DNA of 64,000 nucleotides from Rhodobacterales bacterium (lineage in GTDB: Bacteria; Pseudomonadota; Alphaproteobacteria; Rhizobiales; Stappiaceae): NCBI GenBank assembly GCA_008107755.1, contig VIRH01000097.1:1-64000 (forward strand), in the 5' to 3' direction. The notes below the pieces were generated by a model. It did not search any database. It was not told the origin of the DNA and was given only the letters and a program-made list of their open reading frames with translations. Of this stretch, positions 53,428 to 62,783 are shown one piece after another; position 1 is the first letter of the stretch, and each line of letters begins with the position of its first letter. A program made the translations under genes and the position numbers.

Positions 53428-54900
53428 TCACTCATGTTGCAGCACGGCCTGCCGGTATCGCTTCAGCTCCGCGGATGTGATCACTGCCGCCGGAAGGGGT
53501 GCCATGAGGCAGAGAGCGGCGAGCGCTGGAAGCGTGAGCTGCAGGCCGATGGCGACGGCCATGCAGACCGTTCCCGAAACAAAGAGAGCGCAATGGTCGC
53601 GCACCGCCGGACCGAGGGAAACGACGGCGGATGGACGTTTTGCGGTCACATGAAACGTCCCGGCGCCGGCAACGGCATCGACGGTCGCGCGGCCCGATGC
53701 CGGAAGCAGCGCAAGCCGGGCCGCTATGGCGCTGAGCATTGCCCGCGCACCGACACGCCTGGCGCCGCCCACCGCAACGAGGCGGGCGATGGCGGCGACG
53801 AAGGCCAGCAGGATGCTGACGGACGCAACGGACGCAAGGACCGTCAGAGCGAGAGACGGCCCGAAACCGATGAAGGCCAAAAGAGCACCGATCAAGGCAG
53901 CGGAAGAAACGAGCGTGAACTGGAGCCAGGCGGTCAGCTGGGACAGGATCAGCAGGCGCCGGCGCCTCCCGAGCAAGCGCCCGAAAAGGAGAGGCGCCAG
54001 AAGATCGCGCTGGAAAATCGTCTGCGCATTGCCACTCGTCCATCGCGCCCGCTGCTTTTGCAAGGTAGCAAGGTCGAAGGGCATCAGCCCCGTGCCCACC
54101 GGCCGGTCGACAAACCGTCCGCGATAGGGATGGCAGCAAAGCCGGGTACCCAGTTCCGCATCTTCCGTCAGGGTGGACGACCGCCAGCCTCCGACGCTCT
54201 CCACCGCTTTCAGCGAAATCACGCTAAGCGTTCCGGTGAGCAGCATTGCATCGTCCCAGTTCGACGGCCGGGCATAATTGTAGAAATAGTCGGCAAACTC
54301 CAGCGAGAGCCCTTTTCCGTGCCCGGTCGCATGGCGGTAGGACTGGGGAAATTGCACGTAATCGGCACCGCTTAGCCTGATTTCCGACGCCGCATGGCTG
54401 AGAAAATCAGCTTCGACAAGGTAATCCGCATCGATTGTCACGATGTGCGTCGCCTTGCTGGACGTGCAGTCCAGGGCAAGGTTCAACGCCCCTGCCTTCG
54501 CGCCCTTCAACCGGTCGAGATGGATGAACTTGAATTGCCCCCGACGCTGCTGCTGACAATACTGCGCGACCGGACGCCAGACGGCAGGATCGGCAGTGTT
54601 GTTGTCGATGACGATGACCTGATATCCGAAATCGCCTTCAAGCTGGCCGGAAAACCGCTCGAGAGTGCGGATGACCAGTTGCGGCGGCTCGTCTCGCGTT
54701 GCCAGATGAACGGAAAAGAACACGTCCGCGATCGCAGCGCTCTTTTTGTCCGGCGGCTTGCGGCCGAGACAAAGGGCAAGGATCTGTACGGCATGGACGG
54801 TCAGCTGCAGCAGCAAGACGATCGACATGACCGAAATTGCCACCGGGGGTATCGCCGCCGAGGCAACAACCGCCAGGAAAACAGCACTGGAAGGTTTCAC
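53428..54900 (-). CDS. Membrane-embedded family 2 glycosyltransferase
   Basis: A 490-residue polytopic GT2 of the cellulose-synthase/hyaluronan-synthase kind. The first 45 residues are hydrophobic, then come the catalytic motifs VTIDADYLVEADF (DxD), TEDAELGTRL (TED) and QKQRARW (QxxRW), and several transmembrane helices follow in the second half. Such enzymes build and often export a polymer or transfer sugar to a lipid. The start is ATG 54900. It is the first gene of the leftward unit, and a TTAA-N6-TTAA motif lies near 54995-55010 upstream. Confidence 0.85.
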   Translation of the reverse strand: MKPSSAVFLAVVASAAIPPVAISVMSIVLLLQLTVHAVQILALCLGRKPPDKKSAAIADVFFSVHLATRDEPPQLVIRTLERFSGQLEGDFGYQVIVIDNNTADPAVWRPVAQYCQQQRRGQFKFIHLDRLKGAKAGALNLALDCTSSKATHIVTIDADYLVEADFLSHAASEIRLSGADYVQFPQSYRHATGHGKGLSLEFADYFYNYARPSNWDDAMLLTGTLSVISLKAVESVGGWRSSTLTEDAELGTRLCCHPYRGRFVDRPVGTGLMPFDLATLQKQRARWTSGNAQTIFQRDLLAPLLFGRLLGRRRRLLILSQLTAWLQFTLVSSAALIGALLAFIGFGPSLALTVLASVASVSILLAFVAAIARLVAVGGARRVGARAMLSAIAARLALLPASGRATVDAVAGAGTFHVTAKRPSAVVSLGPAVRDHCALFVSGTVCMAVAIGLQLTLPALAALCLMAPLPAAVITSAELKRYRQAVLQHE

Positions 54901-55034
54901 ATTTAGACCTGATCACGGCGCCTCTCCGCCAGGGAATCCGGCGGCAGAAGACAGTCCGTGATCACGTTTCTAGAGGCTTGTCAGGCGCGGCGCATTAAGG
55001 CCGATTAACGAGACGCGAATTGATCGGCAGCCGA

Positions 55035-55772
55035 TCACTCCGGAAACCACGTCGTATCCATTTGCTCATAGCGATCGGCGAAATCGACCATCGCCTTGAG
55101 CTCCGCTTCGCTGACGATCCGTACGCCCTTGGCCGTCCGGGCGATCAGCCCGTCCTTTTCGAGTGCCGTGAAGGCCCGACTGACATAGACATTCGTCAGC
55201 CCGATCGTATCGCCGATTTCCGTCTGGGTGAGGGGCAGGCGAAACGTGTCCGTCATGCTCCTGTTGGTAATGCGCAACCGGCTCACCAGGTCGAGGAGGA
55301 AATAGACGAGACGCTCGCGCGAGCTCATGCGCCCGAGAGCGCGCAAGGTATCCAGCAGAACCACCTGATCACGCACCGCGATGGAGAACATCAGGGCGGT
55401 GATCTGGGGCGCTTCACCGAAGATCATCCTGAGACCCCGTTTCGGAAAGGGGCAAAGCACCACGTCTTCAGCTGCCGCAAGGTTGGTCGTTGCCTGCCTG
55501 AACGCGATGTCGGCAAAGCCGATGATATCTCCCGGATGGTGGATCTTCACGATCTGCCGCCGCCCGTCGGGAAGATCCAGATAGGTATAGAGCCAGCCGG
55601 ACTTCACGACATAGAGATGTTCGTTGGCATCATCGATCGTGTAGATTTCCGAACCCCGGCTAAAGGAGATTTCCTCCTCCTCCAGGATCGCAAGCTTTTC
55701 CCTGGAGTCATCCGTGAGCGTCAGATAATGGGACAGCTTGGTGATGAGGCAACTCACGGACGTCTCGGACAT
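55035..55772 (-). CDS. Crp/Fnr-family transcriptional regulator
   Basis: A 245-residue regulator. The N-terminal cyclic-nucleotide-binding barrel (IYTIDDANEHLYVVKSGWLYTYLDLPDGRRQIVKI) is followed by a dimer helix and a C-terminal helix-turn-helix (LTQTEIGDTIGLTNVYVSRAFTALEKDGLI). It lacks the four cysteines of Fnr, so oxygen sensing by an iron-sulfur cluster is unlikely. The ATG at 55772 has AAAGGCAG upstream. It is divergent from the DUF421 gene, whose promoter lies within 250 bp. Confidence 0.9.
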   Translation of the reverse strand: MSETSVSCLITKLSHYLTLTDDSREKLAILEEEEISFSRGSEIYTIDDANEHLYVVKSGWLYTYLDLPDGRRQIVKIHHPGDIIGFADIAFRQATTNLAAAEDVVLCPFPKRGLRMIFGEAPQITALMFSIAVRDQVVLLDTLRALGRMSSRERLVYFLLDLVSRLRITNRSMTDTFRLPLTQTEIGDTIGLTNVYVSRAFTALEKDGLIARTAKGVRIVSEAELKAMVDFADRYEQMDTTWFPE

Positions 55773-56017
55773 ATTGCTGCCTTTCGCTGGTGCACCCCGG
55801 CGGTACGATATGCGGATGCCTCCTATCTCCTTATCGTAACGCCGCGCCGGCAGCCAGCTCCGCTCTGACGCGGCGGCCACGCCGGTCGATCCTCCGCTGC
55901 GCGTTGCCCTCTGCGTCATTGACACCATTTAACCTGGCTTAACCGGTATCCGGTCCGCTGCTGCTACCTTCCTTCTGCCTGCCCGCATGCCGCCATAGCA
56001 CCTGATAAGGAATGAAC

Positions 56018-56566
56018 ATGGATTTCATGGACGCAACTGTAGAAGCCGCGGCACTGCGTGGGCTTGTTTTCTCGGTTACGGGGCTTTGCACCGTCATTCT
56101 CCTCGTCCGTTTCAACGGCCTCAGGTCGTTCTCCAAGATGACAAGCTACGACTTTGTCATGACGCTCGCGACGGGCTCCCTTCTCGCGGCGCTTGTGCAG
56201 GCAGACACGTGGTCTTCTGTGAGCCAGGTCGTATTCGGCCTTGCGGGGCTCTTTATCATTCAGCACCTCATCGCAAGACTGCAGGTGTTCTCCCCCTCTT
56301 TCGACGAGGCGATCAGCAACGCGCCACTGATGATCGTTCGAAACGGCGAGATCGATCTGCGTGCCATGCACTCTATCCGCATGAGCAAGGCAAGCCTCTT
56401 CTCCAAGCTGCGCGGCGCGAATGTTTCCGACCTGAGCAATGTTCGGGCCGTTGTCGTCGAGACCACAGGGGATGTCAGTGTCATTCAGGGGTCGAAATCC
56501 GCAGAGTCGGTTCTGCGCGGGGTGGAGACCGGCGCAGATATGGACGCGAAACAGCCTGATGCCTGA
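56018..56566 (+). CDS. DUF421 (YetF-like) membrane protein
   Basis: A 182-residue protein with two or three N-terminal membrane helices (GLVFSVTGLCTVILLV, YDFVMTLATGSLLAALV, VVFGLAGLFIIQHLI) and a cytoplasmic DUF421 domain with LMIVRNGEIDLRAMHSIRMSKASLFSKLRGANVSDL. The family is widespread, of unknown function and often stress-related. The start at 56018 is chosen because AAGGA lies six bases upstream; an ATG at 56012 would be too close to it. Confidence 0.82.
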   Translation: MDFMDATVEAAALRGLVFSVTGLCTVILLVRFNGLRSFSKMTSYDFVMTLATGSLLAALVQADTWSSVSQVVFGLAGLFIIQHLIARLQVFSPSFDEAISNAPLMIVRNGEIDLRAMHSIRMSKASLFSKLRGANVSDLSNVRAVVVETTGDVSVIQGSKSAESVLRGVETGADMDAKQPDA

Positions 56567-56658
56567 CTGTGCGTCAGTCGATTCCGAGTATTGACTTCCC
56601 TAACGGTACTGAGCCGAAATAGCCCGGCGGACAGAACTCAAAATCGGGTAGCAGGCAT

Positions 56659-58062
56659 TTGGAGCGCAGGGCGCAGTCGGTGAACGTGATCGTCGGGGTG
56701 CTGCTCTGCCTGATTTCCGGGTCGGTGGCCATTCAGGAATGGGGCCTTGATCTTTCGACGCTTCGCTGGACGGCTCATATCCTGTTTCTGGCCGCGCTCG
56801 CGATCATGGCACCGCGCGTCCCCTGGGGCCGGCAGATCTTCATCCTGGTCGCCCTCGGGCTCACCGTCGCAGTCATGCTGACGCTGGATAACTGGGTCGA
56901 ACCGCTTGAGCGCGGGCTGGTGACAGCCGAATTCGTCGCCACCTTCTTCTGCGCCCTGTCGACCCTCGGCGATGCGGCGGCCAGTTCGCCGGCGATCCGC
57001 GAATGTGGCCGCTATCTTGCCCAGCAGCCGCCGGGCCGCCGATACGCCGCGCTGACCGTGGGCGGGCAGCTGTTCAGTCTTCTGCTCAATTACGGATCGA
57101 TAACCCTGCTCGGCAGTCTGGCGGTTGCAAGCGCCAACGAGGAAAACGATCCCGAGATCCGGGCGCACCGCAAGCGGCGGATGCTGCTGGCGATCCAGCG
57201 CGCCTTCATCTCGACCCTGCCGTGGTCGCCTCTGTCCTTCGCCTTCACCTTTTCCAGCGTCCTGATCGCCGGCATTACATGGACGGAAGCGGTTCTGCCC
57301 TGCATGGTGACCGGGGCGCTTCTGGCCGGCAGTGGCTGGGTTCTCGACACCATTTTCAAGCCGAGGCTCACCCGCCCGCGCACCGCGCCGCCCAACGTGC
57401 CGGAGGGAACCATCAAGAGCCTTGCGCCGCTCCTGATCCTGCTTGTCATCATGGGCTGCCTGGTCTTCGGCCTCCATCTCGTCCTCGATATTCGCGTGCC
57501 GGGCGTTGTGGTCGTCGTCGTTCCGCTGATTTCGATCATCTGGATTGGTCTGCAGGCACGGGAAACGGGCCCGGCTCAGGCAATGGCAGGGCGCTCTCGC
57601 GATTTCGCCACCATCGGCCTGCCTGCGCTTCAGTCCCAGATCGTTCTGCTGACGATGGCCGGCTTCATCGGCATTGTGGGCAGTTCGCTCGTCGCCCCGG
57701 CCGTTGCCTGGGCCGGCATTGATCTTCACCTGCTGCCGCCGGCCGTCCTGCTCATTTCAGTCATCTGGGTGATACCGGTCGCAGGACAACTGGGCATGAA
57801 CCCGCTGCTGGCAACCTCCTTGCTCGCGCCGCTTCTGCCTCCGGCTGCCGACATGGGGCTGGAGCCGACAGCCCTGCTTCTGGCAACGACAGGCGGCTGG
57901 ACGCTCAGCGGAATCTCGTCGCCCTTCACGGCGACGTCCGTGCTGACGGGATCATATGGCGGGGTCACTCCGCTTCACGTTTCACTGAGATGGAACGGCC
58001 TCTATCTGGTGATCGCCGGAACGCTGGTCACACTCTGGGTGCTCGCCTACGCGCTCATCTGA
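56659..58062 (+). CDS. Polytopic membrane protein, probable transporter
   Basis: A protein of about 467 residues with roughly twelve hydrophobic segments, the pattern of an ion transporter superfamily permease (ArsB/DASS-like); conspicuous are TLGDAAASSPAIRECGRY, NYGSITLLGSLAV and GMNPLLATSLLAPLLP. No substrate can be assigned. TTG at 56659 is the longest start and GTG at 56680 is a shorter alternative; neither has a strong ribosome site. It is not clearly cotranscribed with DUF421, 92 bp upstream. Confidence 0.6.
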   Translation: MERRAQSVNVIVGVLLCLISGSVAIQEWGLDLSTLRWTAHILFLAALAIMAPRVPWGRQIFILVALGLTVAVMLTLDNWVEPLERGLVTAEFVATFFCALSTLGDAAASSPAIRECGRYLAQQPPGRRYAALTVGGQLFSLLLNYGSITLLGSLAVASANEENDPEIRAHRKRRMLLAIQRAFISTLPWSPLSFAFTFSSVLIAGITWTEAVLPCMVTGALLAGSGWVLDTIFKPRLTRPRTAPPNVPEGTIKSLAPLLILLVIMGCLVFGLHLVLDIRVPGVVVVVVPLISIIWIGLQARETGPAQAMAGRSRDFATIGLPALQSQIVLLTMAGFIGIVGSSLVAPAVAWAGIDLHLLPPAVLLISVIWVIPVAGQLGMNPLLATSLLAPLLPPAADMGLEPTALLLATTGGWTLSGISSPFTATSVLTGSYGGVTPLHVSLRWNGLYLVIAGTLVTLWVLAYALI

Positions 58063-58132
58063 GGCATCGCGACGTTATACGCCTCGGCACCGGCAGTTTC
58101 GTCGGAGGGGGACGAAGGGAAAACCGTCTCTC

Positions 58133-58279
58133 TTACGGCGTCGCCGGCGTGTGAAGCGTGGTCACGGGCAGACCCGAGAACGTCGTCGCCCCGGCCAGCT
58201 CGATATTGGGATTGGTCGATTTGACCGCGGCGACCCCTGCGAACAACAGTGCAAAGGCTGCGAAGCTCCAGAACTTCAT
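58133..58279 (-). CDS. Short exported peptide (48 residues)
   Basis: On the reverse strand, GGAG lies eight bases before an ATG at 58279 that opens MKFWSFAAFALLFAGVAAVK, a typical signal sequence, followed by a short mature part with ELAGATTFSGLPVTTLHTPAT. The good ribosome site, signal sequence and stop at 58133 make it a credible small secreted or anchored peptide. No homologue comes to mind. Confidence 0.6.
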   Translation of the reverse strand: MKFWSFAAFALLFAGVAAVKSTNPNIELAGATTFSGLPVTTLHTPATP

Positions 58280-58599
58280 CGGATATACTCCTTTGAAATC
58301 GCGACCGGGACAGGCCGCTTGCCTAGCCGAATCCCATTCGACTTTGGTCTATATTAAACTTTAGGCCAAGTTAGCGCAATGCCGCTACGTAATCTTACGC
58401 AAAAGCACCATCGACCGGTTTCGCTGCCCCCCCAACGGCGCGGCGACGTCCGGTCGCACATAGATGGAGGAACCAACCCGGCACCCGGACACTTTTGTTC
58501 TCGAAGGCGCCATCGTTTGCAGGCTCCGGACAAAACGTATTAAGTGAGGCTGGAACCGCCAGGCGCATGCGGACCAAACGGATATTCAGGAGGAACCCC
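58280..58599. other. Gap between the short peptide and acuI
   Basis: About 320 bases without a gene I can support. It must contain the promoter of acuI and that of the leftward peptide gene; near 58345-58365 it is AT-rich (TTTGGTCTATATTAAAC). I see no other structure. Confidence 0.4.
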
Positions 58600-59592
58600 A
58601 TGACACTCAAGGCCCTGATCGTCGACAAGGACGACGACGGCAAGACCCACGCTTCGGTTCAGGAGATCGATGACAACAGGCTGCCGGACGCCAACGTCAC
58701 GGTCGCCGTCGAGTATTCGACCCTGAACTACAAGGACGGCCTTTGCATCGGACCCGGCGGCGGACTGGTGAAGACCTATCCTCATGTGCCGGGCATCGAT
58801 TTTGCCGGGACGGTCGAGCAGAGTTCCGACGACTGGTACAAGCCCGGCGACAAGGTGGTGCTGACAGGCTGGCGCGTCGGCGAAGTCTGGTGGGGCGGCT
58901 ACGCGCAGAAGGCCTGCGTCAAGGGAGAATGGCTGGTTCCGCTTCCAGACGGCCTCTCGACCCGGGATGCGATGGCGATCGGCACGGCCGGATTTACCGC
59001 CATGCTGGCCGTGATGGCCCTGGAGGAGCACGGCCTGAAGCCGGAAAACGGGCCGGTTCTCGTGACCGGTGCATCCGGCGGTGTCGGCTCCGTGGCAACG
59101 GCAATTCTCGCCAATCTCGGCTACGAGGTTGCCGCGGTGACCGGACGCGAAAGCACATGGGACTATCTGAAGTCTCTCGGAGCCAGCCGGGTGGTGCCGC
59201 GCGACGATGTCAGCGAAACCATCAAGCGCCCGCTGGAGAGTGAAACCTGGGCAGGATGCATCGATGCGGTTGGCGGCGACATGCTGGCGCGTATCCTTGG
59301 CCAGATGAAATACGGCGGCTCAATCGCCGCGGTCGGTCTTGCGGGCGGCACGGCCCTTCCGGCAACGGTCGTTCCGTTCCTGCTGCGCGGCATCAACCTT
59401 CTGGGCATCGACAGCGTCATGAAACCCTATGACGCCCGCGTCCGCGCCTGGGAGCGACTGGCAAAGGATCTCCCGATCGAAAAGCTGAAAGACATCGTCC
59501 AGCCGGCAACGCTTGAAGACCTGCCGAAACTGGGTGCGGACATTCTGAAGGGCCAGGTCAAGGGCCGGGTCGTGGTCGACGTCAACGCTTGA
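58600..59592 (+). CDS. acuI: Acrylyl-CoA reductase (NADPH), AcuI family
   Basis: A 330-residue medium-chain reductase/dehydrogenase. STLNYKDGLCIGPGGGLVKTYPHVPGIDFAGTV and GWRVGEVWWGGYAQKACV are the AcuI-specific blocks, and the nucleotide site is VLVTGASGGVGSVA. AcuI reduces toxic acrylyl-CoA to propionyl-CoA, notably in DMSP and 3-hydroxypropionate metabolism of marine Alphaproteobacteria. AGGAGG lies close to the ATG at 58600. It is monocistronic here; no DMSP lyase gene is visible. Confidence 0.9.
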   Translation: MTLKALIVDKDDDGKTHASVQEIDDNRLPDANVTVAVEYSTLNYKDGLCIGPGGGLVKTYPHVPGIDFAGTVEQSSDDWYKPGDKVVLTGWRVGEVWWGGYAQKACVKGEWLVPLPDGLSTRDAMAIGTAGFTAMLAVMALEEHGLKPENGPVLVTGASGGVGSVATAILANLGYEVAAVTGRESTWDYLKSLGASRVVPRDDVSETIKRPLESETWAGCIDAVGGDMLARILGQMKYGGSIAAVGLAGGTALPATVVPFLLRGINLLGIDSVMKPYDARVRAWERLAKDLPIEKLKDIVQPATLEDLPKLGADILKGQVKGRVVVDVNA

Positions 59593-59895
59593 CGGCCCTC
59601 CTGAGCCGCGATTTTTCCGCCGCTCAGGTCTGATGTCATCAAGGCTCAAGACACCGTCCGGGGAGTGGCTGCCCACTCCCTGGCAACCTGCGGAAAAAAG
59701 CACGGAATCCGGTTGCATTCCGCCCGATCCTCCCATATAAGCGCCCGGTCCAGAGTCGTCCGGCTCGTCGTGGGCCGGTTTTCTGTATTCTCATGCAGAC
59801 CTTCCCCGACAACCAAGGGCATGCCGTGTCGGCTCTGAATGCACCAACAAGAGCGTGTCCGCCGCGAGGTGGATGCACAAACGAAAGGATGCAAA
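59593..59895 (+). promoter_or_regulatory. rpmI-rplT promoter/leader with two hairpins
   Basis: A 303-bp gap. GGGAGTGG/CCACTCCC with a CTGC loop (59661-59680) is an 8-bp hairpin that may end acuI transcription. CGGAAT/ATTCCG (59703-59722) is a second dyad, and TATAAG near 59737 is -10-like. The leader of about 150 bases before rpmI may carry L20 autogenous control, as in other bacteria, but I cannot identify the binding site. Confidence 0.45.
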
Positions 59896-60093
59896 ATGCC
59901 CAAGCTGAAGACCAAGTCCGGCGCCAAGAAGCGCTTCAAGTTGACTGCAACCGGCAAGGTGAAATCCGCTCAGGCCGGCAAGCGTCACGGCATGATCAAA
60001 CGCTCCACGAAATTCATCCGCAAGGCCCGTGGCACGACCACGCTGAGCGAGCAGGATGCGAAGATCGTGAAGCAGTTCCTGCCTTACGCTTAA
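59896..60093 (+). CDS. rpmI: 50S ribosomal protein L35
   Basis: A 65-residue basic protein, [20 protein letters not shown] at the start and [18 protein letters not shown] in the middle, the L35 pattern. It is a structural part of the large subunit. The usual upstream infC gene is absent here; instead the pair rpmI-rplT follows acuI. It precedes rplT by 27 bp. Confidence 0.96.
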   Translation: MPKLKTKSGAKKRFKLTATGKVKSAQAGKRHGMIKRSTKFIRKARGTTTLSEQDAKIVKQFLPYA

Positions 60094-60120
60094 AGCCAGC
60101 CCCTGAAGGAGATCACCTGA

Positions 60121-60480
60121 ATGTCACGCGTCAAAAGGGGCGTAACTGCCCACGCTCGTCACAAGAAAGTTCTTAAGGCAGCAAAAGGCTATTATGGCCG
60201 CCGCAAGAACACCATCCGCGTCGCCAAGCAGGCCGTCGAAAAGGCCGCACAGTATGCCTATCGCGACCGCAAGGCAAAGAAGCGCAACTTCCGTTCGCTC
60301 TGGATCCAGCGCATCAACGCGGCGACCCGTCAGCACGGCCTGACCTATGGCCGCTTCATCGACGGTCTGAACAAGGCCGGCGTCGAAGTCGACCGCAAGG
60401 TCCTGTCCGACCTCGCCATTCATCAGCCGGACGCCTTCAAGGTTCTGGTTGAAAAGGCACAGGGCGCGCTGTCCGCCTAA
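60121..60480 (+). CDS. rplT: 50S ribosomal protein L20
   Basis: A 119-residue L20: [40 protein letters not shown], then [20 protein letters not shown]. It binds 23S rRNA early in assembly and can repress its own operon. CCTGAAGGAGATCACCTGA precedes the start. A strong terminator follows. Confidence 0.97.
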   Translation: MSRVKRGVTAHARHKKVLKAAKGYYGRRKNTIRVAKQAVEKAAQYAYRDRKAKKRNFRSLWIQRINAATRQHGLTYGRFIDGLNKAGVEVDRKVLSDLAIHQPDAFKVLVEKAQGALSA

Positions 60481-60505
60481 GGCTTTTCGCCGATCTGATA
60501 TTCCG

Positions 60506-60540
60506 AAAACGCGGCCCCGAGGGGCCGCGTTTTTTTGTTT
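60506..60540 (+). terminator. Rho-independent terminator of rpmI-rplT
   Basis: AAAACGCGGCCC (60506-60517), loop CGAG, GGGCCGCGTTTT (60522-60533), then TTTGTTT. The perfect 12-bp stem and T-run are 25 bases after the rplT stop. Confidence 0.95.
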
Positions 60541-60689
60541 CACGGCTCGCACAAACCGCACTGCGTGCATCTTTCCCAATCGTTCCTTTTCTGTTGCAAA
60601 AAGCTGAAGCGAAAGCCTAACCTTGTCAAATTCCGCGATCCTGACGCTGCGTCTTCAGGCCGGCAGTGAAATCACATGGAGGGTTGGGC

Positions 60690-62120
60690 ATGGAATGGAT
60701 AGAGTCGTTTTTCGGTCTTATCGGCGATCTTACCTGGGGCTGGGCGCTGATCCCGTTCCTTGTCGTCATTGGCGTCTTCTTCACGGTCGTGACCGGGTTC
60801 GTGCAGCTGCGCTTCTTCCTTCGAATGTTCCGGGTGCTGTCGACAAAGAACCAGTCGGGCGATCCCAACGCCATCTCCGCCCGTGAAGCCCTGCTTCTGT
60901 CGGTCGGCGGCCGTGTCGGCGGCGGCAACATTGCCGGCGTTGCCGTAGCAATCACCCTCGGAGGTCCGGGCGCCGTCTTCTGGATGTGGGCGATCGCCCT
61001 GGTTGGCATGGCGACGAGCCTGATCGAATGCTCGCTTGCGCAGCTCTTCAAGCGTTCCTCGGGCGACGGCACCTATCGCGGCGGCCCTGCTCGCTCCATT
61101 CTCCACGGCCTCGGCGAAAGCTACCGCTGGCTCGCTGTTCTTTATGCGATCTGTCTGCTGGCCTCCTTCGCCTTCGGCTTCAATGCCTTTCAGGGCAATA
61201 CGGTCGCCGGCGCCGCGGAAGAGAGCCTTGGCATCGGCCGGATCTGGACCGGCATCGCGCTGACGATCGTGACCGGTTTCATCGTCTTCGGCGGCATTCA
61301 CCGCATTGCCAAGGCAGCCGACGTGATCGTGCCGATCATGGCGGTTGGTTATATCGGCATGGCCCTCGTGATCATCCTGCTGCACATCACCGAGATACCC
61401 GGCGTGATCTACACGATCGTCGTCAACGCCTTCGGGTTCGAGGAAGCTGTCGGCGGAGGCATGGGCGCCGCACTGGCACAGGGGCTCCGGCGCGGCCTGT
61501 TTTCCAACGAGGCCGGTCTGGGCTCGGCACCGAACGTGGCCGCGACGGCGGAAGTCCGCCATCCGGTCAGCCAGGGCATCACCCAGTCCTTCTCCGTCTT
61601 CATCGACACGATGATCATCTGCACCTGCACCGCAATGGTCATCCTGCTCGGAGACGTTTACACACCCGGCGCGGAGGGCGTTGACGGCGTGGTGCTGACG
61701 CAGCAGTCGCTTGCCTCGCATCTGGGCGAATGGACGAGCTATTTCCTCACCGGCGCCGTGCTGCTCTTCGCCTTCAGCTCGATCATCTACAACTACTACC
61801 TCGGCGAGAACGCGCTCAGTTCCATGACGCCCAACCCGATGGCGCTGCAGCTTCTGCGCGTTGCCGTGATGGCGATCGTCTTCCTAGGAGCGACCGCGCC
61901 GAACGCAACGGCGGTCTTCTTCTTCTCCGATCCGCTCATGGGTGTTCTTGCGGTGGTCAACCTCCTTGCGCTGATGATGCTGTTCCCGACGGCAAAGCGG
62001 ATTCTCGACGACTTCAAGGCCCAGCTCAGGGAAGGCGTCGCCCGTCCCGTCTTCGATCCGGCCCGCTTCCCGGATCTCGATGTCGACGCCACCGCATGGA
62101 CCGGGAAGGCGCCCGACTAG
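60690..62120 (+). CDS. Alanine/glycine:cation symporter (AGCS family)
   Basis: A 476-residue secondary transporter with about eleven membrane helices. ALLLSVGGRVGGGNIAGVAVAI and FSNEAGLGSAPNVAATAEVRHPVSQG are the AGCS signatures. It probably takes up alanine or glycine with sodium or a proton. GGAGGG precedes the ATG at 60690. A clear terminator follows, so it is monocistronic. Confidence 0.92.
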   Translation: MEWIESFFGLIGDLTWGWALIPFLVVIGVFFTVVTGFVQLRFFLRMFRVLSTKNQSGDPNAISAREALLLSVGGRVGGGNIAGVAVAITLGGPGAVFWMWAIALVGMATSLIECSLAQLFKRSSGDGTYRGGPARSILHGLGESYRWLAVLYAICLLASFAFGFNAFQGNTVAGAAEESLGIGRIWTGIALTIVTGFIVFGGIHRIAKAADVIVPIMAVGYIGMALVIILLHITEIPGVIYTIVVNAFGFEEAVGGGMGAALAQGLRRGLFSNEAGLGSAPNVAATAEVRHPVSQGITQSFSVFIDTMIICTCTAMVILLGDVYTPGAEGVDGVVLTQQSLASHLGEWTSYFLTGAVLLFAFSSIIYNYYLGENALSSMTPNPMALQLLRVAVMAIVFLGATAPNATAVFFFSDPLMGVLAVVNLLALMMLFPTAKRILDDFKAQLREGVARPVFDPARFPDLDVDATAWTGKAPD

Positions 62121-62147
62121 CCTCAAGGTCCTGAAACCTGAAAGATC

Positions 62148-62175
62148 AGCGCGGCCACCGGCCGCGCTTTTCTTT
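62148..62175 (+). terminator. Rho-independent terminator after the AGCS gene
   Basis: AGCGCGGCC (62148-62156), ACC, GGCCGCGCT (62160-62168), then TTTCTTT. Nine perfect pairs and a T-rich tail. Confidence 0.92.
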
Positions 62176-62234
62176 GTTCCTCTCCTGTGATCCTCTTGTA
62201 ACCGCATTTCCGGCAGCCAGAAGAGGCGCGCATC

Positions 62235-62762
62235 ATGTCCCTTTCCACGAAACAGGCCGGCGTCCTGAGAGGCATGATCGCCGCGGTCGTCCTTTGCATT
62301 ACCGGCCTCGGTGCCGGAGCGTTGCTCTTTCCGGTGCAATGGCTGCCGGACGCCGCCGCCACGGCCCGCCTTGCCTTCGCCGGAAGGTGCCTGCTGGTGC
62401 TCTCGTTCTGGCTGCTGATCTCGATTGGAAGCCTCGCGCGCCACCGCTTCTTCACCCCGGCCGATATCGACGGAAGCGGCCTGACTGCCGGAACACAGGA
62501 CGCGAAGGTTCTTCAGGCCGTCCTTCAAAACACTCTTGAGCAGAGCATTCTGGCCGCGCTGGTCTATCTGTCTTTCGCGGTGCTCGCCCCCGCCGCTCTG
62601 CTGGGTGCGCTTCCGGCGGCCGTCGTCCTGTTTTCCTGCGGCCGCATCCTTTTCTGGCGCGGTTACGCGCAAGGAGCGGCGGCACGGTCGGCCGGCTTTG
62701 CCATGACCTTCTATTCCACGGCTGTTCTGTTCATCGCATGCGTCGCCCTCACACTGACCTGA
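62235..62762 (+). CDS. MAPEG-family membrane protein
   Basis: A 175-residue protein with about four membrane helices and the MAPEG features: LARHRFFTPADIDGSGL followed by the helix LQAVLQNTLEQSILAALVYLSF. MAPEG members handle eicosanoid or glutathione conjugates in eukaryotes; bacterial roles are unclear. It precedes the exonuclease gene by 21 bp and may be cotranscribed. Confidence 0.8.
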   Translation: MSLSTKQAGVLRGMIAAVVLCITGLGAGALLFPVQWLPDAAATARLAFAGRCLLVLSFWLLISIGSLARHRFFTPADIDGSGLTAGTQDAKVLQAVLQNTLEQSILAALVYLSFAVLAPAALLGALPAAVVLFSCGRILFWRGYAQGAAARSAGFAMTFYSTAVLFIACVALTLT

Positions 62763-62783
62763 CCAGCGGAGAAAGCTGCCCCC

